NCBI RefSeq assembly: GCF_002233755.1
Contig: NZ_NIFO01000006.1
Coordinates: 154,611 to 218,610, forward strand
Length of the DNA: 64,000 nt
Source: Acinetobacter piscicola
GTDB taxonomy: Bacteria > Pseudomonadota > Gammaproteobacteria > Pseudomonadales > Moraxellaceae
Reading direction: 5' to 3'
A model generated the notes under the pieces. It was not told the origin of the DNA. It saw only the letters and a list, made by a program, of their open reading frames with translations, and ran no database searches. Position numbers and translations under genes: made by a program. Of the stretch, positions 37,377 through 46,559 are shown in pieces (the first letter of the stretch is position 1; every line of letters begins with the position of its first letter).

Positions 37377-37910
37377 CTATAAATACTTTGTTTCTAAAGA
37401 GATAATGAGTGTTTCTAGTAGTAATAAAACGTCAGCTTTTTTACGTGCATCGATAAAGAAAATAGGAAAATTTAAATTTCTATCCATGAGTGATTGTCTA
37501 TATTGATGTGTTGATATGCTTATAGCTTCATCAATATGGGTAATCCCAATCACAATATTTTCACTGTATTGCCTAAAGGTATCTAGATAATAATTTAATT
37601 CCTCTAATGGTGTTTCCAAACTGTGATCAATCAGTACGATGGTTCCAATTGCACCTTTGCAAATCACACCCCACATAAAATCAAAACGACCTTGACCTGG
37701 CGTGCCATAGAGTCCAACTTTATTGCCATCGTCTAAAGTAATTTCACCATAATCGATTCCAACCGTCGTGTTGAGTTTTTTGTGGCTATGGTCATCCGTA
37801 TTAAATGCCTCTGTTGCAAGGACTGGAACTTCGGATAATGATTTTATGGCTTCCGTTTTACCAGCTCCCATTGAGCCAGCAAAAACAATTTTATATTTTT
37901 GAATAATCAT
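37377..37910 (-). CDS. MglA-like small Ras-family GTPase
   Basis: A 177-residue GTPase with P-loop GSMGAGKT, a G3 motif GTPGQ (the MglA/Arf-type variant with Gly-Thr-Pro-Gly-Gln), and a G4-like ITHID. Such proteins set cell polarity or act as switches together with a roadblock partner, which is the next gene. The ATG at 37910 has GAGG upstream; the frame begins at TTG 37922. The upstream gene ends 14 nt earlier. Confidence 0.85.
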   Translation of the reverse strand: MIIQKYKIVFAGSMGAGKTEAIKSLSEVPVLATEAFNTDDHSHKKLNTTVGIDYGEITLDDGNKVGLYGTPGQGRFDFMWGVICKGAIGTIVLIDHSLETPLEELNYYLDTFRQYSENIVIGITHIDEAISISTHQYRQSLMDRNLNFPIFFIDARKKADVLLLLETLIISLETKYL

Positions 37911-37924
37911 GATGAGCCTCAATA

Positions 37925-38908
37925 TTAGAATTTAAATCTACTTTTTAATTTTCCAAAAAAACTTTTTAAAAAACCTTGGTTCTCAGTTTGATTTTCTGTT
38001 TCAGAGGGTTTATTAAACTGACAATCTTTAGTTGGAATTATTTCAACATTATTGATGGCGAAATTTGCAGCAATAAAATGTTGTACAGTTTGAACCGAAA
38101 TATTTAACTTATTCGCAACGTGTTGTATTTCTGCACCTAAAATAAAACATCCAGAAAGTTGCAATAATATTTTTTTATCAGCCATATTCGGTTGAGGCCA
38201 AAACTTTAAACGATAAGATTTATCTTGTGACGGAATCGTGATTATATTTGGGTTTTGCCAAATTAAATTAAATAACCAGTTTTCTAAATTGTGATGTTGT
38301 TTACGAGATACTTTAATAAAGTCTGTAGTATTCGCTGCTGTATATTGTATGGAAAGATCAGTTCTATAAGCCTCACGTGTTGGCTCCAACCATGCTAAAT
38401 GTGCATGATGATCAATAATGGCCAAAGTACCAAATTGATCATTAATCAGGATTTTACGAATGTCTTGTTGGTAAATATTAGTAAAAAAATCTATTTCTTT
38501 AGCATCCACAGCAACTTTCAAATCAGTATCAATATGATCAAGTATAAGCGCTGGTTTTTGTTCAGGTTGGTTGGAGGAGTGATTGAGTAATTTAATATTG
38601 ACCCAATCTTTGAGTGTAAGTTCATCATTGATGGGAAAGCACAGCAAATTTTCGTCAGTGCTTCCATCTTGATCACTATGTTTTGAAATTTTTAAATAAG
38701 GTATTTTTTTACTCTGAATAATATTTTGAATATTATCATGTTCAAAGAAATGCTCATTAATTAAAATGCAGTTTATGTTTTGATCGGAAATATTTGTCCA
38801 ATTTATACCAATATTATTGGGCAAGAGTTTTCTCAACCTTATTTTGAGTTCATCTGAGGTGGTTAAACCTAAGCCCGAGATTGCGATATTGATACATTGA
38901 TTGTTCAT
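37925..38908 (-). CDS. unknown protein of the GTPase operon, winged-helix-like C-terminus
   Basis: A 327-residue soluble protein, first gene of the operon with the small GTPase and roadblock protein. The N-terminal 100 residues have a flavodoxin/receiver-like alternation of strands and helices. The segment GAEIQHVANKLNISVQTVQHFI (split by its loop) looks like a helix-turn-helix in a winged-helix fold, similar in place to DUF742 in Streptomyces conservons. No signal peptide. It may be the effector or sensor of the GTPase switch; that is inference. Confidence 0.55.
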   Translation of the reverse strand: MNNQCINIAISGLGLTTSDELKIRLRKLLPNNIGINWTNISDQNINCILINEHFFEHDNIQNIIQSKKIPYLKISKHSDQDGSTDENLLCFPINDELTLKDWVNIKLLNHSSNQPEQKPALILDHIDTDLKVAVDAKEIDFFTNIYQQDIRKILINDQFGTLAIIDHHAHLAWLEPTREAYRTDLSIQYTAANTTDFIKVSRKQHHNLENWLFNLIWQNPNIITIPSQDKSYRLKFWPQPNMADKKILLQLSGCFILGAEIQHVANKLNISVQTVQHFIAANFAINNVEIIPTKDCQFNKPSETENQTENQGFLKSFFGKLKSRFKF

Positions 38909-39305
38909 AATACCACTTATCTTTGATTAAAAATTCCAAGGTGTATGTTAACTAAAATTGTTTAGTAAAATTAATTGCAAATTTGCTCTTTTTAATAAAA
39001 TTAACTTATACGGTTTTTGTTCAAATATTGGTAAATATGACTATTTTATTACCTCCACCATTATTTTTTTAAATAAATTATTAATGCAATATTAATAGTT
39101 TATCTTTTTTCTTGTCTTAAATTAACATTGCTTATTATCAGAAATCTACAAGCTGTTGACATTAAATTGATTAGTTATTTGATATAATAAAATACAAATT
39201 AAGTATGCTTTAATTTTTGATGAAAATTTTGTATTAAAACTCTATATTCTGATTATATTGGTGATTTTAATCACGTGTAATAGTTATATTTACTTAAGTA
39301 GTTTC
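38909..39305. other. AT-rich intergenic region
   Basis: About 400 bp of very AT-rich DNA between divergent/adjacent genes. It should carry the promoter of the GTPase operon. I see no gene, RNA or repeat that I can support. Confidence 0.4.
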
Positions 39306-39311
39306 TTAATG

Positions 39312-39340
39312 AAAAAAAGCGATCATAGAGACCGCTTTTA
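39312..39340 (-). terminator. terminator of the sspA-sspB operon
   Basis: On the minus strand AGCGGTC pairs with GATCGCT (one G-T pair) around TCTAT, followed by seven T. It lies 27 nt after the last gene of the operon. Confidence 0.8.
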
Positions 39341-39366
39341 ATAGTTTATCGATTAAAACTTTAGTT

Positions 39367-40026
39367 TTAAGCAAAAATCTTGGTTGCTGCTTCATAAAGA
39401 ATATATAAAACGACCAATGCAACGATTGGTTCTGCAATTTTTGCCCAAGTTGGATGAACTGTTTGTACATTAACAGCATCATGGTGATCTGTGTGAGCAT
39501 CAGTTTTTTGAACATTGACCATTTGATTAAACTCTTTCATCGTTTCCTCTAATGATACCTCTTCTTCGAGGACAGGTTGAGAGCCAATCAGTTCTACAAG
39601 TTCATTTGTTGACCAAACCCAATCTTTAGCTTGCCCTGACAAGTGTTCGATTTGACCAATGACCAGTTCTCGTAAGCCTCTTTTACCTAAACTTCCTGCT
39701 GTATCTAATTGTTTCAATTCAGCGATTTGTAATTCGAGAATTTCAGTCGTAGCTGATTCAAGTAGAGACTTATCTAAACTGGATAGATTTTGTTTGGATG
39801 TTGTAAGATGCCGAGCAATTTCTTGGGTATGAAGATGATCTTGCGATAGGATTTCTTGATACAACGCATCATCATTTTGACGCCACAAACTGATCAGTTT
39901 TCCTAGAGTCAACGCATTGATTTCTTCAATATGAATCTTACGTTGCTCAGGCTCCAATTGAGATAAGAGCTGAGGCTTTTGAATCTTAATCTGCTCAGCA
40001 AAGTATTGTACGAGATCAAAAGCCAT
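39367..40026 (-). CDS. tail-anchored protein of unknown function
   Basis: A 219-residue mostly helical protein with one C-terminal hydrophobic segment (IVALVVLYILYEAATKIF), a typical tail anchor. It follows sspB by 15 bp and is in the same operon, so it may share a role in proteolysis or starvation response. No known domain. Confidence 0.6.
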   Translation of the reverse strand: MAFDLVQYFAEQIKIQKPQLLSQLEPEQRKIHIEEINALTLGKLISLWRQNDDALYQEILSQDHLHTQEIARHLTTSKQNLSSLDKSLLESATTEILELQIAELKQLDTAGSLGKRGLRELVIGQIEHLSGQAKDWVWSTNELVELIGSQPVLEEEVSLEETMKEFNQMVNVQKTDAHTDHHDAVNVQTVHPTWAKIAEPIVALVVLYILYEAATKIFA

Positions 40027-40041
40027 CTGATTTTCCTTTTT

Positions 40042-40482
40042 CTATTCTAAAATTCTTAAACTTGGTTTTTTCTTGGGTGTATCTGTAGTGGTTTCTGATG
40101 GTTCACTACTATTTGATTTTAAAGCATCTTCATCCATTTGCACATTGGCATATTCGTCAGGATCAAAGAATAAACCTTGTCCATTTTCACGTGCATATAA
40201 TCCTAATACAGCATTCAGAGGTACATAAATATCTTTAGATGCTCCACCAAAACGAGCAGAGAAAGTTACCGCCTCATTGCTCATATTTAACATGTGTACA
40301 GCATGAGGGACAATATTTAAAACGATTTGTCCATCTTGTACGAACTGTTGTGGCACATCGGTATAGGGTTTGGTCGCATCGACCAACAGGTAAGGTGTTA
40401 AATTGTTATCACAAATCCATTCATAAATTGCACGTACAAGATATGGTCGAGTGGGGGTTACATTTAACTCTTGTTCAGACAT
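40042..40482 (-). CDS. sspB: ClpXP specificity-enhancing factor SspB
   Basis: A 146-residue adaptor that delivers ssrA-tagged proteins to ClpXP. The N-terminal tag-binding domain shows RPYLVRAIYEWICDN, VPQQFVQDGQIVLNI and ARFGG; a flexible acidic linker leads to the C-terminal KKPSLRILE, the short ClpX-binding tail. It follows sspA by 26 bp. Confidence 0.95.
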   Translation of the reverse strand: MSEQELNVTPTRPYLVRAIYEWICDNNLTPYLLVDATKPYTDVPQQFVQDGQIVLNIVPHAVHMLNMSNEAVTFSARFGGASKDIYVPLNAVLGLYARENGQGLFFDPDEYANVQMDEDALKSNSSEPSETTTDTPKKKPSLRILE

Positions 40483-40508
40483 TCGAAAATACTCTATTGA
40501 TTTGCAAT

Positions 40509-41162
40509 CTAAGGCGTTGTCAAAAATTCACTATATCGGTTCTTCTCTCGCAAAGTCATTGACTTTGAAAAAGCCGGTCGGGCAAAAATCCGCTGACAAT
40601 ACAAAAAAATTGGACGGCATTGCTGTTTAGGCAACTCAATACCCATATGCTTTAACCGTATGAAAATTGGCGCTAACATGCAATCTAAAATTGTAAAGTT
40701 TTCAGACATAAAATAAGGATAGTGCTGAAAAAGTGGTGTGAGCGAGATTAAGGTATCTCTTAATTGCTTTTGTGCCTTTTTACTTGCAGCGACATCTAAA
40801 GTATCGGGATGGCGTAGCATAATATCTGCAAGTCTTAACCAGTCTTGTTCTAAACGCCAAATATATTGCCTTTGTTCTGCTCGTGGAGCAGGAGCATCCG
40901 CATATAACTTATTTTGTCGATAACGATCATCGATATATTCAGAAATAATTGCAGTATTAAAAAGCTTTAAGTCATTTTCAATGAGCATTGGGAGTTGATT
41001 GTATGGATTTAAACTTGCTAAATCCTCATCATCTTCTTCAACAATAATTAAATGATGTTTAATCTGTTTTTCGGTGAGTAGAAATCTAATCCAGTGTGAA
41101 CGAAAGTCATCCTCGTGGCTATACAACGTAATCCCTTGCTGAGGTGCATTTTCGACTGACAT
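40509..41162 (-). CDS. sspA: stringent starvation protein A
   Basis: A 217-residue glutathione-S-transferase-fold protein that binds RNA polymerase and alters transcription during starvation. The N-terminal thioredoxin-like domain (ITLYSHEDDFRSHWIRF, NPYNQLPML) and helical C-terminal domain match SspA. It leads the sspA-sspB operon. In E. coli the order is rplM-rpsI-sspA-sspB; here a plus-strand gene sits between rpsI and sspA. Confidence 0.9.
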   Translation of the reverse strand: MSVENAPQQGITLYSHEDDFRSHWIRFLLTEKQIKHHLIIVEEDDEDLASLNPYNQLPMLIENDLKLFNTAIISEYIDDRYRQNKLYADAPAPRAEQRQYIWRLEQDWLRLADIMLRHPDTLDVAASKKAQKQLRDTLISLTPLFQHYPYFMSENFTILDCMLAPIFIRLKHMGIELPKQQCRPIFLYCQRIFARPAFSKSMTLREKNRYSEFLTTP

Positions 41163-41286
41163 ATTCCAAAAACTTGGTTAAGTGAATAGAGTAGAATACT
41201 AAAAATAGACAATAAAATCATCTTAACTTTAATATGTTTATGATAAGTATCAATCTAAAAATAGAATTCAAAATTGGGGTGTAATC

Positions 41287-41727
41287 ATGAGTTCAGTGAA
41301 AAATTTAATGAAATCAATCGTTATTGTATTTTTAATGATGAATATTTCAAATGCCTATGCGAAAAAGCAGCAATCAGCTGATCATGTAGAAGAAGCTCAA
41401 GCTGCTGTTTCTACTGTAGATGCTGCATGTATAGCTGATCAAGCTTGTGATGTTGCAGCAGCAGTGCCAGAGGATGAAATGTATGGGGGAATAAAACAAG
41501 AATACATAGTGAAGGGATGTAAGGTCACAATTTATAATGATGGGCCCGTGAAAATGGTTGATGAAAAGACAGATGAGCCGTGCGATGCACCACTTCCGAA
41601 AGATCATCAATTCTCTAAATCGAAAGAGGTAGGTACATATCAAGAAAATGATTGCATCATCACCGAACAGATCGGTATGGATAGTGCTGCTGATGCGACA
41701 ATGGATTGTTCAAACAGAGATCAATAG
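41287..41727 (+). CDS. exported cysteine-rich protein of unknown function
   Basis: A 146-residue protein with a signal peptide (ending AYAKK) and six cysteines in the acidic mature part, so it is probably periplasmic and disulfide-bonded. It is transcribed divergently from sspA, placed between the S9 and SspA genes. No known family. Confidence 0.55.
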   Translation: MSSVKNLMKSIVIVFLMMNISNAYAKKQQSADHVEEAQAAVSTVDAACIADQACDVAAAVPEDEMYGGIKQEYIVKGCKVTIYNDGPVKMVDEKTDEPCDAPLPKDHQFSKSKEVGTYQENDCIITEQIGMDSAADATMDCSNRDQ

Positions 41728-41802
41728 AAATAACGTTTAAAACTAAAAAGTAATCGATGCGACTAAAATATTGATAAATAATTCTGAAGAAAAATAAGAT
41801 AT

Positions 41803-41832
41803 AAAAAAACCTCGGAAAATTCCGAGGTTTTT
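41803..41832 (-). terminator. terminator of rplM-rpsI
   Basis: On the minus strand ACCTCGGAA pairs with TTCCGAGGT and a T-run follows. Confidence 0.85.
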
Positions 41833-41851
41833 GTCCGATTCGGTAAACGAA

Positions 41852-42238
41852 TTAACGTTTAGAGAATTGAGGACGTTTACGAGCTTTACGTAAACCAAGT
41901 TTCTTACGTTCAACTTCACGAGCATCACGAGTAACGAAACCAGCTTGACGAAGAGCAGGTTTTAAAGTCTCATCAGAAGCGATCAATGCACGAGTAATAC
42001 CGTGACGGATTGCGCCTGCTTGACCACCAATACCACCACCAGCAACAGTGATGTAAAGGTCGTACTTTTCAGTTACGTCTAAAAGCTCAAGTGGTTGACG
42101 AACAACCATACGAGCAGTTTCACGACCGAAGTACTGTTCAAGAGTACGATTGTTGATTACGAGTTTACCAGTACCAGCTGATAGGAAAACACGTGCAGTT
42201 GCGGTCTTACGGCGACCTGTACCATAATTAGTAGCCAT
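41852..42238 (-). CDS. rpsI: 30S ribosomal protein S9
   Basis: A 128-residue ribosomal protein that ends QFSKR, the C-terminal tail that reaches toward P-site tRNA. Family blocks [28 protein letters not shown] and [11 protein letters not shown] are intact. It follows rplM by 12 bp and is the distal gene of that operon. Confidence 0.98.
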   Translation of the reverse strand: MATNYGTGRRKTATARVFLSAGTGKLVINNRTLEQYFGRETARMVVRQPLELLDVTEKYDLYITVAGGGIGGQAGAIRHGITRALIASDETLKPALRQAGFVTRDAREVERKKLGLRKARKRPQFSKR

Positions 42239-42250
42239 GTGCAGTATCCC

Positions 42251-42679
42251 TTAGATGTCCAAAACTTGTGGCTGTTGCGCAGCATGCGGATGCTCAGTAC
42301 CAGCATACACTTTCATTTTTTTGATCATTGCATAACCAAGAGGACCTTTTGGCAACATACCTTTAACTGCTTTTTCAAGAACAGCTTCAGGTTTATGAGC
42401 AATTAACTTCTCGAAGTTAGTCTCACGGATACCACCAGGGAAACCAGTATGGCGATAGTATTTCTTATCAAGTGATTTTTTACCAGTCACTTGAACTTGC
42501 TCTGCATTGATAACAACGATGTAGTCACCAGTGTCAACGTGCGGAGTATAAGAAGTTTTGTGCTTACCGCGTAAACGACGAGCGATTTCAGTCGCAAGGC
42601 GACCTAAAGTTTTGCCAGAAGCATCAACAACGTACCAGTCGTGTTGAACTTCAGCAGGCTTAGCGCTGAGAGTTTTCAT
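42251..42679 (-). CDS. rplM: 50S ribosomal protein L13
   Basis: A 142-residue ribosomal protein with the L13 blocks [34 protein letters not shown] and [21 protein letters not shown]. It is an early assembly protein of the 50S subunit. It heads the rplM-rpsI operon. The 118-nt leader holds two hairpins, which could serve for autoregulation. Confidence 0.98.
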
Positions 42680-42702
42680 TAAACCACTACCTATTATAGT
42701 TG

Positions 42703-42766
42703 GTTTGGACTATGGAAGCTGTCCAAACAAAAAGGAGAGCAAATTCTATCTGAAAATGAATAGAAT
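42703..42766 (-). promoter_or_regulatory. structured leader of rplM
   Basis: GTTTGGAC (42703-42710) pairs perfectly with GTCCAAAC (42721-42728) around a 10-nt loop. A second stem joins ATTCTAT (42743-42749) and ATAGAAT (42760-42766). Both are in the expected 5' leader, just before the ribosome binding site. A TATAAT box (42803-42798) lies upstream. Confidence 0.45.
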
Positions 42767-42933
42767 CACAATCGAAATATAGAATTTCAGGTGCTAAATT
42801 ATAGACGACTGCTTAATATTTAACTAGTACTTTATTTATGCGTTATGATCATTTTTTTGATTAAAAGATATTCGTGAAATTTCAAATGATTGGGCGTTGT
42901 TGATATTTCATCGATGGCTTATATTCTCGGTTA

Positions 42934-43079
42934 ACGTTGAGTAAAAGACCACGGGTCAATAGCCCTTGCGTGGGGGGATTAGAATAAATACAGATAAGAG
43001 TAGTGATAAGGCTCTTTCTTTTATTGTGCTATTCCTTTGGTTATCACGACGTTTTCTAATCACTGTTTTTGTGCTTTTT
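42934..43079 (+). ncRNA. candidate small RNA or leader before pdxA
   Basis: A promoter-like pair TTGATA (42900-42905) and TATTCT (42922-42927), spacer 16, precedes a GC-richer 145-nt stretch. Pairings found: CCACG with CGTGG near 42950-42975, GATTAGAA (42977-42984) with TTCTAATC (43054-43061), and GTGATAA (43003-43009) with TTATCAC (43041-43047). It ends in TTTTTGTGCTTTTT. It lies about 150 nt before pdxA. I recognise no Rfam family. Confidence 0.4.
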
Positions 43080-43230
43080 ATAATTGGATTATAATTTATG
43101 TTGTGATTTTTATAGCTTATTTAAATGGCTTATTCTCACAACGATTTCGATGCTAAAAATGATAATGTACAAAAATAATTTCTTAGATTAGGTACACTAG
43201 TTATCTTGAAACATATTTAAAAGGTTAGTC

Positions 43231-44199
43231 ATGCTTCCTTTATATATCACCAGTGGTGAACCCGCAGGAATCGGCCCAGATATTTGTTTAGGTTTGGCTG
43301 ACCGTATCGATGAGCGCCCAATCGTGGTTTTGGCCGATCTCGAGATGCTGAAACAACGTGCAGAAATTTTAAAACTGAAGATAGAGTTTGTTGAATACAG
43401 CGGGCAAAACGAATCTTCTGCCCACGGTGAACTTTATGTGGAGCATGTGCCAGTCAATCAAAATGTCATTCTTGGTGAATTAAATCCTCAAAATTCAGCT
43501 TATGTTTTGGAGCAATTGCGCCGTTCTGCTGATTATGCCATGTCAGGTAAAAGTGTCGGTGTTGCAACGGCACCTGTACAAAAGTCAGTGATTAATGATG
43601 CAGGAATTCATTTCAGTGGTCATACTGAATATTATCAAGAGTATGCTGGTGTAGATCGTGTTGTGATGATGCTGGCAACTAAAACATTAAGAGTTGCATT
43701 AGCGACCACACATTTACCTTTACGTGATGTTGCAAACGCGATCACTAAAGAGCGATTGCATCAAGTCATTGATATTCTAATTCATGATTTAAAAACTAAA
43801 TTTAAAATCAACCATCCACGCATTTTGGTTTGTGGTTTAAATCCACATGCGGGAGAGGGTGGTTATTTGGGATATGAGGAAATTGATACCATCAATCCTG
43901 TATTGGAAGATTATCGTGCGCAAGGCATTGATATGAGTTTGAGTATGCCAGCAGATACCTTATTTACCCCTGAAAATTTGAAAAATGCAGATGCCGTTTT
44001 AGCGATGTATCACGATCAAGGTTTACCTGTGTTAAAATCTCAAGGATTCGGTGAAGCCATTAACATTACTTTAGGTTTGCCATTTATTCGGACATCAGTC
44101 GATCATGGAACAGCGCTCTCCCTCGCAGGTACTGGCCTTGCAAAAGGTTCAAGTTTGCATGTTGCTGTCGATTTAGCACTTGATCTTGCTCGCAATTAA
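43231..44199 (+). CDS. pdxA: 4-hydroxythreonine-4-phosphate dehydrogenase
   Basis: A 322-residue enzyme of pyridoxal phosphate synthesis. It starts LYITSGEPAGIGPDI and contains SGHTEYY, CGLNPHAGEGGYLG and YHDQGLPVLK, which include the metal-binding histidines. It oxidises 4-phosphohydroxy-L-threonine. It opens the pdxA-rsmA-apaH operon; rsmA starts 20 nt after its stop codon. Confidence 0.95.
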   Translation: MLPLYITSGEPAGIGPDICLGLADRIDERPIVVLADLEMLKQRAEILKLKIEFVEYSGQNESSAHGELYVEHVPVNQNVILGELNPQNSAYVLEQLRRSADYAMSGKSVGVATAPVQKSVINDAGIHFSGHTEYYQEYAGVDRVVMMLATKTLRVALATTHLPLRDVANAITKERLHQVIDILIHDLKTKFKINHPRILVCGLNPHAGEGGYLGYEEIDTINPVLEDYRAQGIDMSLSMPADTLFTPENLKNADAVLAMYHDQGLPVLKSQGFGEAINITLGLPFIRTSVDHGTALSLAGTGLAKGSSLHVAVDLALDLARN

Positions 44200-44218
44200 T
44201 TCACGTTGGAACTTTTTT

Positions 44219-45031
44219 ATGTATCAAATTAATGCCTTAAACCCAAAAGATGAAGGGCATCATACGCGTAAGCGTTTTGGTCAAAACTTTTTACATGACC
44301 AACGTGTAATTGCCAAAATTGTACGTTCTGTTGCGCCACGTTCAGGCGATAATATTGTTGAAATTGGCCCGGGTTTGGCAGCATTAACATCACCTTTGAT
44401 TGGTGAATGTGATGCTTTAACCGTGGTTGAGTTGGATCGTGACTTAGCGGCAGGCTTACCAGGTCGTGTACCACATCCTGAGCGTTTAACCATTATTGAA
44501 ACAGATGCTTTGAAATATGATTTTACTGAACTATTTCAAGAAGGCCGTCCTTTACGTGTTGTAGGTAACTTACCTTATAATATTTCTACACCATTGTTAT
44601 TCCATCTATTGGAATTTGGCGGAAAAGTAAAAGACATGCACTTCATGTTGCAAAAAGAAGTTGTAGATCGAATTACGGCGTCTCCAAATAGCAAAGAATA
44701 TGGTCGTTTATCGGTCATGATTCAATATTTCTGTAAACCTACTTTCTTATTTGAAGTACCACCGGGTTCATTTAACCCACCTCCAAAAGTCACCTCTGCG
44801 GTGTTCCGCTTAGAACCGTATGCAGATAAACCGATTGTGGCTAAAAATGAAAAAGCTTTGGCGCGTTTGGTTTCACATGTCTTTACTCAACGTCGTAAAA
44901 CCTTGCGTAATAGCTTAAAAGGAATGTTGGTAGAAGATGGTTTTGAAAAAGCAGGTGTAGATCCAATGGCACGCCCTGAAACCTTAAGTTTGGCTCAGTT
45001 TGTTGCATTGTCTGATCAAATGGTGGCTTAA
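44219..45031 (+). CDS. rsmA: 16S rRNA dimethyladenosine transferase RsmA (KsgA)
   Basis: A 270-residue SAM-dependent enzyme that makes m6,2A at 16S positions 1518 and 1519. Motifs: GQNFLHD, VEIGPG, ETDALKYD, and the catalytic NLPYNISTP. The ATG at 44219 gives the usual N-terminus and has TGGAA upstream; the frame extends 13 codons into pdxA. The stop codon abuts the start of apaH. Confidence 0.95.
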   Translation: MYQINALNPKDEGHHTRKRFGQNFLHDQRVIAKIVRSVAPRSGDNIVEIGPGLAALTSPLIGECDALTVVELDRDLAAGLPGRVPHPERLTIIETDALKYDFTELFQEGRPLRVVGNLPYNISTPLLFHLLEFGGKVKDMHFMLQKEVVDRITASPNSKEYGRLSVMIQYFCKPTFLFEVPPGSFNPPPKVTSAVFRLEPYADKPIVAKNEKALARLVSHVFTQRRKTLRNSLKGMLVEDGFEKAGVDPMARPETLSLAQFVALSDQMVA

Positions 45032-45889
45032 ATGACCCATAAGAATATTCGCTATAATTATGTCATTGGGGATGTGCAAGGTTGTTTTGAAGCCCTTAAA
45101 GCCTTACTCAAAAAAATCCAGTTTGATGCAGATCAAGATTTTATTTGGTTTGCAGGGGATTTAGTGGCACGTGGTGAAAATTCTGTAGGGGCATTACGCT
45201 TTATCAAAAAGTTAGTAGATCATGGTGTGGCAGCAACGGTTTTGGGCAATCATGATCTGAATCTATTGGCTGTGGCACGTGGTATCAAAAAAGCCAAAGA
45301 TAAAGACAAAATTGATGATGTCATTCATGCACTTGAAAGTGATGATTTGATTGATTGGTTACGCAAGCAACCTTTATGTTTATTTCCAAATGATCAAACT
45401 ATTTTGACTCATGCTGGTGTTCCATGTATTTGGAATGCAAAGCAAACTGCTGAACTGGCTCAAGAAGTTGAAGCTGTTTTGAGAAGTGATGATTTTGATA
45501 TTTTAGATGAATTCTTAAAAGCGATGTATGGCACTGAGCCTGCGTTATGGGCAGAAGATTTAACTGGGAATGATCGATTGCGTTGTATTACCAATTATCT
45601 GACGCGGATGCGTTTAAGTGATGCGTATGGTCGTTTGGAGTTTAGTTTTAAAGATGCTTTGGATGAGCCGATGTCTGAAGGTTTTAAACCTTGGTTTGAA
45701 TTTGAATCTGAAACAGCTAAAACGCATCAAATTATTTTTGGACATTGGGCTGCCTTAGAAGGTAAAACGATTAATGCTCAAATCCAAAATGTAGATGGTG
45801 GCTGTGTTTGGGGGCATCAATTGATTGCTTACAGACTTGAAAATAAAGAAATTTTCAGTGTCGATAATCCAATGTTTAGCTCGTTTTAA
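45032..45889 (+). CDS. apaH: symmetrical diadenosine tetraphosphatase ApaH
   Basis: A 285-residue metallophosphatase that hydrolyses Ap4A to two ADP. Metal-binding motifs GDVQGC, GDLVARG and GNHDL are in place, with GHWA near the end. It follows rsmA with no spacer. E. coli has apaG between these two genes; here it is absent. Confidence 0.95.
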   Translation: MTHKNIRYNYVIGDVQGCFEALKALLKKIQFDADQDFIWFAGDLVARGENSVGALRFIKKLVDHGVAATVLGNHDLNLLAVARGIKKAKDKDKIDDVIHALESDDLIDWLRKQPLCLFPNDQTILTHAGVPCIWNAKQTAELAQEVEAVLRSDDFDILDEFLKAMYGTEPALWAEDLTGNDRLRCITNYLTRMRLSDAYGRLEFSFKDALDEPMSEGFKPWFEFESETAKTHQIIFGHWAALEGKTINAQIQNVDGGCVWGHQLIAYRLENKEIFSVDNPMFSSF

Positions 45890-45914
45890 AATTATTCGAT
45901 ATCTCGTGCAAATT

Positions 45915-45943
45915 AATACCCAATGAATTCATTGGGTATTTTG
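45915..45943 (+). terminator. terminator of the pdxA operon
   Basis: AATACCCAATG pairs with CATTGGGTATT around AATT and is followed by T-rich sequence. Between here and 46107 I see no gene. Confidence 0.7.
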
Positions 45944-46106
45944 CATTTTGATGATCGAAATGCGATTGATCACCCTCGGAATAGTGCTCTTATTTTAAGC
46001 CATTTGTATTGTTTTTTATGACACTTTTTAAGTGTGAGTTGAACTAATGTTTAAAGCCGTAACATCCGTATTTACCTATTTTTAATGCCCATTTAGCGTT
46101 TTTTGG

Positions 46107-46559
46107 TTACTTTTCTCTAACCCATGTTTGTGTTCTACCGATTGCTTGAATTCCAATATACCCGTGCACTCGAATATTATTGCCATTTGAACTCAATTTG
46201 ATATTCACTTTATAAAATTTACCCGAAAGTGGATCTAAAATTTGCCCATTCCCAAATTGATTTGGTTTGACTTCTTTTACTTTAGAAAAAATGGTCATGC
46301 CTAAAATAGGTTTGTTTTTCAGTGTACCTGAGCATTTAGTACAAAACTCTTGTGGCTTGTAACCCGCACTTGGTGTGACTTTGATAATGGTGCCAAAGTA
46401 TTCACCCAATGAATCCTTTTTTATTTCAATTAAAGCTTTAGGTGCGTTGGTTTTATCATCGATACTTTGCCAAATGCCGACAATATCTTGGGCAAAACTA
46501 TTTTGTATAGATAAGCCAAATATCGTATTAATAAAAATAACTTTTGCATAATTATTCAT
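46107..46559 (-). CDS. DUF2147 exported protein, copy 1
   Basis: A 150-residue protein with a signal peptide (ending FAQDI). The mature part matches DUF2147: IVGIWQSIDDKT, KVTPSAGYKP, a CxxC pair (FCTKC), and GYIGIQAIGRTQTW. The family has lipocalin-like beta-sheet features; its role in the periplasm is unknown. Two paralogues lie within 2.5 kb on the same strand. Confidence 0.8.
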   Translation of the reverse strand: MNNYAKVIFINTIFGLSIQNSFAQDIVGIWQSIDDKTNAPKALIEIKKDSLGEYFGTIIKVTPSAGYKPQEFCTKCSGTLKNKPILGMTIFSKVKEVKPNQFGNGQILDPLSGKFYKVNIKLSSNGNNIRVHGYIGIQAIGRTQTWVREK

